Origin: Promethearchaeota archaeon | GTDB taxonomy: Archaea; Asgardarchaeota; Lokiarchaeia; Sigynarchaeales; SOKP01 | Reading direction: 5' to 3' | NCBI GenBank assembly: GCA_004524425.1 | Contig: SDNN01000069.1 | Coordinates: 1-12,333, forward strand | Length of the DNA: 12,333 nt | Part shown: in pieces, positions 6,253-12,333 of the stretch | Layout: each line of letters opens with the position of its first letter | Position numbering within the stretch: position 1 is the first letter of the stretch | Translations under genes and position numbers: made by a program | The notes under the pieces: model-generated | The model's database searches: none | Told to the model about the DNA's origin: nothing | The model's input: only the letters and a program-made list of their open reading frames with translations

Positions 6253-8073
6253 TTATTCTTTTGAGTATTTTCCGAACTGAGGAAAAGTTCTTAACTGTTC
6301 TGAGGTAAATATTGGACCGTCTTTACAAACACAAACGTCGTTATTCTCCCCGACACAGCAGGATCCACATAAACCCACACCGCATTTCATTTTCCTCTCC
6401 AGAGAAGCTTGAACTTCTATGTTTTTGTTTTCGGCAATTTCTAGAACTCGTTTCATCATGATTTCCGGACCGCAGGTCATGATCAAATCAATATTCTCCT
6501 TTTTTATGATATCTTCAATAGCTTCAGTAACAAAACATTTCTTTCCTCTTGAGCCGTCATCGGTAGTGCACATGGTATTCGGGATCCAATCAATTAACCT
6601 GTCAGCAAAAATTAAGGAGGCCTCATCCTTGGCACCAATAGCCACAAACACATTTTTCTTATTTTTCTTCAGCGGGTCGATTAGAGTTGTAATTGCTGCT
6701 ATTCCCACGCCCCCTCCTGTTACCAGAATATTAGTAGCATCTTCATAATTCCATGCGTTTCCAAAAGGTCCTCTCAGACCAATTTTGTCACCAACTTGCA
6801 TTTTAAATAATTTTGATGTTCCTTCTCCAATTTTTTGCACGGTTATTTCAAGTAGATTTCCTTCAATATTAGAAAGAGACATCGGTAAGAAGTCGACATC
6901 TGGAATCCATAAAACCACGAAATTACCCGGTCTATATGCCTTGGCAATTCTGGCATTTCTAATGTAAAAACTTTTGAGCTCGGGTGAGTGTTCCACGATT
7001 GATTCAATAGTATTGATATCTGTTTTATTCCTGGTAATATCCAAGACTAATTCCTTATTATCTTCAATTAATGCTTTTTCCTCTAATATTCCATTGTTTA
7101 ATGCACTATCATAAATTTGCATACCTCGCTTCGTCCTTATAATGACCGTATTCCATCCGTCCTCGCTCCCAACCTCTCCTACAGAAATATCTGCGAAAGC
7201 AGCGGTATAATCAGAGCATGCAAAGCAAGCATTTCTAATGGCCTTATCATACAAATGATTAAGAGGAATTTCTTTAATATCTGAATTAGAGATCACTTTC
7301 AATTTAAAATGATCATGATCGCTCTCAATTTTAGTGATTTCTCCGGGATTTATGTTGAATTTTTGAAAAATCTCATCGAGTTGCTGGTTATGAAATGTTC
7401 CAAAACAAAATGTGCCTATTGCTAATGAAACAAGATCATACGCTTCAAAATCAAAACGAGGATGATTTTGCAGTTTTCTTAATGCTTGAATTTGACAAGG
7501 CGTGCCGACCACTGCTATATCAGCAAATCCTTTGTTAATTGCCTCTCCTAGTAATGATAAAGTAGGGCTCTGACTTGGTTTGTATCCGATACTTTTGAAC
7601 AAATCTTTTTGATTTTCGGCAATCATCGGGAATGGATGAAAATCTTCATCATTATCTGTTAAAATTGAAGCATCGATTAAACTTTCTTCCATGGCATTCC
7701 ATAGCAATGCAGTTATTGTTCCAGCTTCAGATGGTAACTTTTCTCGCGCAGAATCTGCTACTCTTGCCGATACGATTTTTATAAAATGACCCAAGATTTT
7801 ATCATGCTCTTTACCAAAAACCCACTTATCCATTAAATCTGAAGATATCGTTTCAATTTCTGTTTTAGGACAGATATTATAACAAAAACCGTATCCATCT
7901 CGACACGTATTAACTTCCTCGCACGAACCATCCTCAATGGGGATTTCTTTTTGAGTGTCAAATTTAATGTTAGCACAAAACGCACCACATGCTCCACAAT
8001 AGACGCATTTTCCAGTTTTAATTATTTCTGAATCTAATTCCTTCCATCCCTTTTGAATTTTTTCTATGTACAT
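6253..8073 (-). CDS. FrhB/F420-dehydrogenase-like and PyrK/NfnA-like fusion, Fe-S flavoprotein electron-transfer subunit
   Basis: 606 residues with modules in this order. (1) Residues 20-70 carry two 4Fe-4S sites: Cys23-26-29-33, and Cys51, 57, 64, 68. (2) Residues about 98-330 are an FrhB/FdhB domain, recognised by GTPCQIQALRKL near 190-201 (Cys193), GTFCFGTF near 220-227, CFAC (Cys283, Cys286) and ADISVGEVGSEDGW near 294-307; this family binds FAD and often F420. (3) Residues about 370-600 are a PyrK/NfnA-type reductase: flavin-site RPGNFVVLW and PMSLS, nucleotide-site GGGVGIAA near 453-460, TCGPE near 533-537, and a C-terminal [2Fe-2S] site (Cys564, 569, 572 and Cys583, with Cys581 nearby) before DGPIF. 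It is the last gene of the kor operon, 1 nt after korC with a GGAGGAGAA ribosome site. Inference: it passes electrons from the oxidoreductase's ferredoxin to NAD(P)+ and/or F420. Direction and acceptor are not visible. Confidence 0.85.
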   Translation of the reverse strand: MYIEKIQKGWKELDSEIIKTGKCVYCGACGAFCANIKFDTQKEIPIEDGSCEEVNTCRDGYGFCYNICPKTEIETISSDLMDKWVFGKEHDKILGHFIKIVSARVADSAREKLPSEAGTITALLWNAMEESLIDASILTDNDEDFHPFPMIAENQKDLFKSIGYKPSQSPTLSLLGEAINKGFADIAVVGTPCQIQALRKLQNHPRFDFEAYDLVSLAIGTFCFGTFHNQQLDEIFQKFNINPGEITKIESDHDHFKLKVISNSDIKEIPLNHLYDKAIRNACFACSDYTAAFADISVGEVGSEDGWNTVIIRTKRGMQIYDSALNNGILEEKALIEDNKELVLDITRNKTDINTIESIVEHSPELKSFYIRNARIAKAYRPGNFVVLWIPDVDFLPMSLSNIEGNLLEITVQKIGEGTSKLFKMQVGDKIGLRGPFGNAWNYEDATNILVTGGGVGIAAITTLIDPLKKNKKNVFVAIGAKDEASLIFADRLIDWIPNTMCTTDDGSRGKKCFVTEAIEDIIKKENIDLIMTCGPEIMMKRVLEIAENKNIEVQASLERKMKCGVGLCGSCCVGENNDVCVCKDGPIFTSEQLRTFPQFGKYSKE

Positions 8074-8074
8074 G

Positions 8075-8674
8075 TTATTTTTTCTCCTCCTCTTTTAATT
8101 TTTTTAAAAATTCCTGAGCCTCTTGCTTGCCTAATTCAAATGCTTCTTTATTTTTATCTAAGGTAGCACTTGGCACGAAATTTTTAATGGTCTCGAGAGC
8201 AGATTCTTCAGAAAAAATCCCTGAAAGAGTAGTGAAGGCACCAAAAAGAATCGTGTTGCCATAAACGGTATCTCCAAATTTTTCAAGCGCTAGCTTTTGG
8301 ACAGGCATGGATAATGCTTTGGATATCCTTTTGGCAGATCTAAATTTTCTAATCGTTGAAGGATCCCAGATTAAAAACCCCGTTTCACCTTCCTTTAAAT
8401 GATTTTTTTTCACATCCTTAGCGGACTCTTCTGAAAGCACAATCAGAAAATCATAAGGTTCTAATGCTTTTGGATAATCTATTAATTTCTTGTCTTTATC
8501 CAAATCAACTACCACTTCTGCCCAACACCTGCCGCCTCGAGCTGCGGCTGAATAGGCTTCTGTCTGTGTAGCAGCTAAATTTTCATAGATTGCACTTGCC
8601 ATTATAATCATCTTACTTAGCGTGATAACTCCTTGCCCTCCAAATCCAGCGATTCTAATTTCATACCTCGCCAT
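8075..8674 (-). CDS. korC: 2-oxoacid:ferredoxin oxidoreductase, gamma subunit
   Basis: 199 residues. The N-terminus has the nucleotide-fold GFGGQGV loop (10-16) followed by TEAYSAAARGG (38-48), the standard signature of the gamma domain of 2-oxoacid:ferredoxin oxidoreductases, which helps bind CoA. In POR/KOR-type complexes it joins the alpha and beta subunits for oxidative decarboxylation of a 2-oxoacid to acyl-CoA with reduction of ferredoxin. It begins 3 nt after the korB stop, with GGAGGGAA at 8683-8690 inside the end of korB serving as ribosome site. A lysine- and glutamate-rich tail (last 15 residues) is charged and probably exposed. The subunit does not identify the 2-oxoacid; 2-oxoglutarate (Kor) or branched-chain 2-oxoacids (Vor) both fit. 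Confidence 0.88.
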   Translation of the reverse strand: MARYEIRIAGFGGQGVITLSKMIIMASAIYENLAATQTEAYSAAARGGRCWAEVVVDLDKDKKLIDYPKALEPYDFLIVLSEESAKDVKKNHLKEGETGFLIWDPSTIRKFRSAKRISKALSMPVQKLALEKFGDTVYGNTILFGAFTTLSGIFSEESALETIKNFVPSATLDKNKEAFELGKQEAQEFLKKLKEEEKK

Positions 8675-8677
8675 TGA

Positions 8678-9595
8678 TTACTTTCCCTCCATTGCAATTT
8701 TTTGAACCTTTGCATATTCATCTGAATATTCAGGCTTATCTGGTTCGTATCTAAATTCGCCGATCACATACTTGTTAAATAACTCTTCTTCGGTCATGAA
8801 TTTTGCTTGGTTCAATCTAACGCTATTCTTTTTAATCCAATTAATCATTTTCCCTCCAGTATCCATTTTTGCGCCTTCCTTTCCTAAAAATTCCTCCCCT
8901 AAAGTGTCTAAATTTTTTCGACCAAAGTATGTAACACAAGGAGTAATTATCTCGATTACAGAGGTTCCTTTGTGCTTCAATGCCTTCCTAAAATATTTCA
9001 TGAAAGTACGTGGATGCGCCACCGTGGTTCTTGCTACGTAAGTGGCACCTGCTGCTAAAGCCAGTTTTACCCCATCACTTCTATTCTCAAACATCTTATA
9101 TGGCGTGGTCGTGCTTTTTGCTCCAAATAATGTTGTTGGGGCTCCTTGTCCTCCCGTCATTCCATAAATGCTGTTATTGAAAATGAATAATATACAATCC
9201 AGATTTCTACGACAAAGATGAATGAAATGATTTCCTCCAATCCCTAAACAGTCTCCATCTCCAGAAAATACAATTGGTTTCATTTTAGGATTTCCCATCT
9301 TCATTCCAGTTGCCACGGCAGGAGCTCTCCCATGAAGAGTTAACATTTTTCGTGCGTCGGCATGTACAAGTAAAAGAATCTGAGAATAACATCCGATTCC
9401 GATTATCAAGGGATGAAAATTAGGATCTAACTTCAGGTCCTCAAATACTCGGGTATATAATTGTCCAATTATACCGTATCCACAACCTGCACAGAATCTT
9501 GAAGAGTAAGTATTTAATATGCTTCCTGCATAAGATGACAAGATATAAGGATGCTCAGGTTTCTCGCTTGGATACATTGGCAGTTCTCCAGACAT
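8678..9595 (-). CDS. korB: 2-oxoacid:ferredoxin oxidoreductase, beta subunit (thiamine diphosphate-binding)
   Basis: 305 residues, slightly longer than many KorB proteins because of an N-terminal lead of about 30 residues and a charged C-terminus. It binds thiamine diphosphate and one [4Fe-4S] cluster: CAGCGYG gives Cys35 and Cys38, and Cys69 (GIGCY) and Cys220 (TPC) are probably the other cluster ligands. The TPP/Mg motif is GDGD at 112-115, with FNN near 139-141, followed by GMTGGQGAPTT, all typical. HGRAPAVATGMK near 88-99 is also a family mark. Together with the alpha subunit it forms the active site for decarboxylation. The ATG shares one base with the korA stop (TAATG), and a strong GGGAGGTGG at 9603-9611 lies inside korA, so translation is coupled. 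Confidence 0.92.
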   Translation of the reverse strand: MSGELPMYPSEKPEHPYILSSYAGSILNTYSSRFCAGCGYGIIGQLYTRVFEDLKLDPNFHPLIIGIGCYSQILLLVHADARKMLTLHGRAPAVATGMKMGNPKMKPIVFSGDGDCLGIGGNHFIHLCRRNLDCILFIFNNSIYGMTGGQGAPTTLFGAKSTTTPYKMFENRSDGVKLALAAGATYVARTTVAHPRTFMKYFRKALKHKGTSVIEIITPCVTYFGRKNLDTLGEEFLGKEGAKMDTGGKMINWIKKNSVRLNQAKFMTEEELFNKYVIGEFRYEPDKPEYSDEYAKVQKIAMEGK

Positions 9596-10767
9596 TATTT
9601 TGCCACCTCCCTAATTTCTTTTAAAATATCATCTGGATGATGAAATACTGCAACTTTAGGAACTCTTATGACCGGTGTTTCTAGATTGGTGACTCTCTCA
9701 ACTTGCTCTGCGATAACTCCTGTGATATTCAATTCAGGAACAATAACAGCTTTAGCATCCTTAACTTTTTCCTTTACTATTTCATCTGGAAAGGGCCAAA
9801 CAGTCACCAATCGTAGAATGCCCACTTTTATCCCTTCTTTTCGCGCAATATCCACTGCCCGATAGCTCACTCTAACTGGTAAACCATATGCAACAATGAC
9901 AATTTCAGCGTCATCCAGTTTATATTCTTCTGTTAAAATAATCTTATCCTTATTCGTCTTAATCTTATTGACCATGACCTCTACAAATCTCTGGGGATCT
10001 GGGGATAAAATACCCTCAGCATTATGAGGGGTATGCAAAAACATGCCCGGAACATAATCAGTCCCTATAATCGGTGGTTTGGGAATGACGTATTCATTGG
10101 TAACGCGATCAAGATATGAAAAGACTTGCGAGGTTATTTCATCGGGTACTTCTCTCTTAATTACTCTCTTCTCTATTTCTTCTTTGGGCGGTATTTTAAC
10201 CACTTCATGTAGATGTCCTAGATAGGCATCCGACAGAATAAATACCGGACATCGATAAGTCTCGGCATAATTAAATGCCGTGATTGTTAAATCAAAAAGT
10301 TCTTGACAGTTCATTGGAGCAATTGCGATGACTTCAAATTCACCATTCCCTGAAAAGCGTACTAATCCTAAATCATTATGATGAGGATCGGTAACGGAAC
10401 CCGTTCCAGGACCACAACGTTGAATATCACAAAAAATAAAAGGAATTTCCAAGTTTGCAGCCATTGAAATGGTCTCAACCATTAGTGAAAGGCCTGGGCC
10501 AGAAGTCGCTGTCATTGCTTTTGCTCCTACCAAAGATGCTCCCATAACTGAATTAATAGAGGCTAATTCATCTTCCATCTGCATGCACACCCCTCCAAAT
10601 TGGGGCATTCTTTTAGCAAGATGTTCAATTACCTCAGTACTTGGTGTAATGGGATAGCCCCCGAAATATTTTAATCCCGCTGAAATTGCACCTTCTGACA
10701 TTGCAACGTTGCCCATCATTAGATATTTGCCTTCTGCTAAATACCTTTTTCCATTTTTTTCACTCAT
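9595..10767 (-). CDS. korA: 2-oxoacid:ferredoxin oxidoreductase, alpha subunit
   Basis: 390 residues, the length of KorA without a fused gamma domain. It carries the pyrimidine-binding half of the thiamine site. Visible motifs are AEGKYLMMGN and SEGAISAG at the N-terminus, GGYPITPSTE (36-45), MEDE (64-67), ATSGPG (87-92), QRCGPGTG (116-123), and later FDLTITAFN and YRCPVFILSD. The usual QRxGPSTGxPT reads QRCGPGTGSVT here, a small departure close to the substrate side. Domain II/III carry EYKLDDAEIVIVAYG and LRLVTVWPFP near the C-terminus, as in KorA/VorB. The protein would act with korB, korC and korD as a heterotetramer converting a 2-oxoacid and CoA to acyl-CoA and CO2. It starts 14 nt after korD with an AGAGGT ribosome site at 10775-10780. 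2-Oxoglutarate is the best guess; branched-chain 2-oxoacids are possible. Confidence 0.9.
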   Translation of the reverse strand: MSEKNGKRYLAEGKYLMMGNVAMSEGAISAGLKYFGGYPITPSTEVIEHLAKRMPQFGGVCMQMEDELASINSVMGASLVGAKAMTATSGPGLSLMVETISMAANLEIPFIFCDIQRCGPGTGSVTDPHHNDLGLVRFSGNGEFEVIAIAPMNCQELFDLTITAFNYAETYRCPVFILSDAYLGHLHEVVKIPPKEEIEKRVIKREVPDEITSQVFSYLDRVTNEYVIPKPPIIGTDYVPGMFLHTPHNAEGILSPDPQRFVEVMVNKIKTNKDKIILTEEYKLDDAEIVIVAYGLPVRVSYRAVDIARKEGIKVGILRLVTVWPFPDEIVKEKVKDAKAVIVPELNITGVIAEQVERVTNLETPVIRVPKVAVFHHPDDILKEIREVAK

Positions 10768-10781
10768 GAGATTTACCTCTG

Positions 10782-11051
10782 TTATGCTTTAGCCTCCTCT
10801 TTTTTTGTTTCATTTTCAGATTCATCGATAATATAAATACACCAATCAGGACATCCTAGTTCACAGCGCCTACATGCAGTACAATACTTTTCCTTTCCTT
10901 CTTTGACTCTGGGGACATAAGCAACTCTCATGTTAAGTTCATCTCCGATCTCCAAAATGCCCGTCGGACAGACATAAACACAAATTTCGCATCCTCCGCA
11001 TCTATCTTTGTTAAAAAATAAGGAAAACTTCTTTTCTTTGTTTTCAATCAA
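10782..11051 (-). CDS. korD: 2-oxoacid:ferredoxin oxidoreductase, delta (2x[4Fe-4S] ferredoxin) subunit
   Basis: 89 residues with two ferredoxin motifs: Cys18-21-24-28 followed by Pro (CGGCEICVYVCP) and Cys57-60-63-67 followed by Pro (CTACRRCELGCP). An extra Cys71 lies four residues after the last ligand. The two clusters would carry electrons from the beta-subunit cluster out of the complex, here probably to the FrhB-PyrK fusion encoded at the end of the operon. It is the first gene of the operon. The start is TTG at 11051; an in-frame TAA lies five codons upstream, so no upstream ATG is available. The GGAGTTGAT at 11067-11075 is 15 nt away, a long spacing, and the TATA-like box predicts transcription starting after it, so the true start signal is uncertain. 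The C-terminal tail (76-89) is Glu/Lys-rich and not conserved. Confidence 0.85.
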   Translation of the reverse strand: MIENKEKKFSLFFNKDRCGGCEICVYVCPTGILEIGDELNMRVAYVPRVKEGKEKYCTACRRCELGCPDWCIYIIDESENETKKEEAKA

Positions 11052-11080
11052 TTTTGGAATTTTTTATCAACTCCATGAAA

Positions 11081-11090
11081 TAATATATCT
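11081..11090 (-). promoter_or_regulatory. TATA-like promoter element of the kor operon
   Basis: AGATATATTA on the - strand lies 30-39 nt upstream of the korD TTG. A start site about 26 nt downstream would fall near 11059, giving a leader of roughly 8-10 nt. The 162-bp spacer 11052-11213 between leuD and korD is AT-rich and holds no gene that I can support. Its length suggests that korD has its own promoter rather than relying on read-through from leuCD. Confidence 0.4.
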
Positions 11091-11213
11091 AATTATTGGT
11101 AATATTTTACTAATTATAAATTTCAATTTAATGCAAATTAATATTGTTTTTAGGAAAAGGAAATTAATAAAATCTTATTATTTAACTTAAATTTCAATAT
11201 GTTTCTAGATGTT

Positions 11214-11762
11214 TTATTTAGTCCTTCTTTTTGCTTCTTCCTTTAATTCGTTAAGAAGCATTTTTTCCATTCCACCATGTTTCAGGAAATTCATGAGTTT
11301 TGGAGGAATCTTTTTACCTTTAAACTTTTTACCGGTTCTCAGATTTATGACTTCAGCATTGGGGATGTTTATTTCGATTTGGTCCCCTGTTTTGAATTCA
11401 TTTGAGATATCTGTGATTTCAAGCAGGGGAAATGCCCGAGCAAATGAGGATCTGTAAAAAATCCGTGCAAATGATTCGGCGATCACCGCTGCAATTCCTT
11501 TTTCTTGAAGAATCATTGGTGCAGTTTCACGACTAGAGCCGCATCCCATATTTCTTCCGGCTACAATGATATCTCCATCTTTAACTTGACTTGGAAATTC
11601 TCTAATGATCGCCTCGCAAGTATGTTCTAATGTTTTAGGTAGATTTTCAAAATATTTTGCTGGAGAAATTACATCAGTATCAACATTATCCGGAAAAACC
11701 CAAACCTTACCTCTTAATACATCTTTATATTTTTTTATTGGTTTTTTGACTAAAAGTGCCAT
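11214..11762 (-). CDS. leuD: aconitase-family (LeuD-like) dehydratase small subunit
   Basis: 182 residues, somewhat longer than the 160-170 of typical archaeal LeuD because of about 16 extra residues before GKVWVFPDNVDTD. This swivel domain pairs with the large subunit next door to isomerise a hydroxy-tricarboxylic or dicarboxylic acid by dehydration and rehydration. Marks are DNVDTDVISPAKY (25-37), GRNMGCGSSRETAP (69-82, Cys74) and FARIFYRSS (98-106). The loop that sets substrate in this family reads YFEN (37-40), neither the YLRT of methanogen homoaconitase nor a clear isopropylmalate type. The usual RNxxNxGLPLLE reads RSSFARAFPLLE, also unusual. It starts at ATG with a perfect GGAGGTGAT ribosome site that overlaps the leuC stop. 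Possible roles are 3-isopropylmalate, homoaconitate, citrate or 2,3-dimethylmalate (de)hydration. Confidence 0.85.
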   Translation of the reverse strand: MALLVKKPIKKYKDVLRGKVWVFPDNVDTDVISPAKYFENLPKTLEHTCEAIIREFPSQVKDGDIIVAGRNMGCGSSRETAPMILQEKGIAAVIAESFARIFYRSSFARAFPLLEITDISNEFKTGDQIEINIPNAEVINLRTGKKFKGKKIPPKLMNFLKHGGMEKMLLNELKEEAKRRTK

Positions 11763-11765
11763 TAT

Positions 11766-11774
11766 ATCACCTCC
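11766..11774 (-). promoter_or_regulatory. perfect Shine-Dalgarno site overlapping the leuC stop codon
   Basis: On the - strand GGAGGTGAT exactly complements the conserved archaeal 16S 3' end and lies 3 nt before the leuD ATG. Its first base overlaps the leuC TAG stop at 11774-11776. This arrangement couples translation of the two subunits and supports the leuD start. Confidence 0.75.
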
Positions 11775-12333
11775 TAATATTCTCTTGGATCGGTTAATTC
11801 CCCCGTTAATGCGGAAGCTGCAACTGTTGCGGGAGAACCTAAATATATTTCTGCAGCTTCGCTTCCCATGCGACCAATGAAATTCCGATTAGCACTTGAT
11901 ATACATTTTTCGCTTGGACCAAGCATTCCTTGATGGTAACCTGAACAAGCACCGCAGTTTGGATTGCATATTATTGCACCAGCATTAATTAAAGTTTCAG
12001 AGACCCCTGATTTTATTGCTTTCAACCAAATTGATTGAGATGCTGGAGTTACGATCATCCTTACATCATCATTAATTGATTTTCCGTCTAATATTTTTGC
12101 TGCTATTTCTAAATCTTCGAATCGACCATTTGTACATGAACCTAAAAATGCTTGATTAATTTTGGTGCCCATTACTGCTGAAATTGGTTTGACATTATCT
12201 ACCATATGCGGACATGAAACTTGAGGTTCTAAACCACTCACATCCATCTCGTAGACTTTTTCGTAAATTGCATCTGAATCTGGTTTAACTAACTCAAAAG
12301 GTTCAGACGATCTCTCTTTAATCCAATCGACAA
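11774..12333 (-). CDS. leuC: aconitase-family (LeuC-like) dehydratase large subunit, C-terminal part (5' end beyond window)
   Basis: The frame stays open to the right edge, so the N-terminal part is missing; the ATG at 12247 is internal, since the upstream residues (YEKVYE before MDVSGLEPQVSCPH) match the family. This subunit carries the [4Fe-4S] cluster that binds the substrate hydroxyl and carboxyl groups. Cluster cysteines are in GSCTNGR and in NPNCGACSG (CxxC). Other marks are SEKCISSANRNFIGRMGS, YLGSPATVAASAL and TDPREY at the end. The short archaeal/bacterial LeuC2-type layout, with a separately encoded small subunit, fits 3-isopropylmalate dehydratase or homoaconitase; 2,3-dimethylmalate dehydratase and stand-alone aconitase relatives share these motifs. 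Its stop overlaps the ribosome site of leuD, so the two form an operon. Confidence 0.87.
   Translation of the reverse strand, partial: VDWIKERSSEPFELVKPDSDAIYEKVYEMDVSGLEPQVSCPHMVDNVKPISAVMGTKINQAFLGSCTNGRFEDLEIAAKILDGKSINDDVRMIVTPASQSIWLKAIKSGVSETLINAGAIICNPNCGACSGYHQGMLGPSEKCISSANRNFIGRMGSEAAEIYLGSPATVAASALTGELTDPREY

Noticed and set aside
6419..6748. Open frame of 109 codons on the + strand inside the FrhB-PyrK gene
   Set aside because: It is antisense to conserved coding sequence, has a low-complexity Phe/Ser/Ile composition and matches no family I recognise, so it is a shadow frame.
11008..11190. Open frame of 60 codons on the + strand from korD into the spacer
   Set aside because: Its Ile/Asn/Leu-rich translation is typical of AT-rich noncoding DNA, and it overlaps the korD start and promoter.
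11605..11880. Open frame of 91 codons on the + strand across the leuC/leuD junction
   Set aside because: It runs antisense to both conserved subunits and over their coupled ribosome site; no motif supports it.
1..12333. tRNA, rRNA, CRISPR arrays, insertion sequences, attachment sites, replication origins and riboswitches
   Set aside because: I found no direct-repeat arrays, transposase-like genes, terminal repeats or recognisable structured-RNA signatures by reading both strands. No gap exceeds about 165 nt, which leaves little room for them.

Overview
This 12.3 kb window is compact and AT-rich. It most likely comes from an anaerobic archaeon. The evidence is a ferredoxin-type 2-oxoacid oxidoreductase split into four subunits, an F420-dehydrogenase-like (FrhB) protein, an archaeal-style LeuC/LeuD pair, Shine-Dalgarno sites matching the archaeal 16S end (GGAGGTGAT), and AT-rich TATA-like boxes about 27-31 nt upstream of start codons that lack a Shine-Dalgarno site. 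Nickel racemase-like (LarA), URO-D-like and Fe-S flavin proteins together fit an Asgard/Lokiarchaeia-type anaerobe, but the sequence alone does not prove that lineage. No tRNA, rRNA, CRISPR array or mobile element was recognised.

Left part (1-6216). A truncated QueG/reductive-dehalogenase-like corrinoid/4Fe-4S protein enters from the left edge. Next come a LarA-family nickel racemase/epimerase on the + strand, a sugar-porter-like MFS transporter convergent on the - strand, an IlvD/Edd dehydratase divergent from the transporter, and a URO-D/cobamide methyltransferase-like protein 43 nt after the dehydratase. LarA and the transporter share a convergent hairpin/oligo-T terminator. The dehydratase and the transporter share a 165-bp divergent promoter region. 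Uptake, C2 epimerisation and dehydration of a hydroxy or sugar acid is a reasonable but unproven joint role.

Right part (6253-11051, - strand). A tight five-gene operon is read korD-korA-korB-korC and then a 606-residue protein. The first four encode a complete CoA-dependent 2-oxoacid:ferredoxin oxidoreductase (ferredoxin, alpha, beta and gamma subunits). The fifth, joined to korC by a 1-nt gap, fuses a 2x[4Fe-4S] plus FrhB module to a PyrK/NfnA-like FAD, NAD(P) and [2Fe-2S] module. It is the most unusual object in the window: a likely dedicated electron outlet for the oxidoreductase towards NAD(P)+ and/or F420.

Far right (11214-12333, - strand). The 3' part of a LeuC-family aconitase-like large subunit is followed by its small subunit, which is translationally coupled to it. 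Its substrate (3-isopropylmalate, homocitrate/homoaconitate, citrate or dimethylmalate) cannot be settled from the visible motifs.
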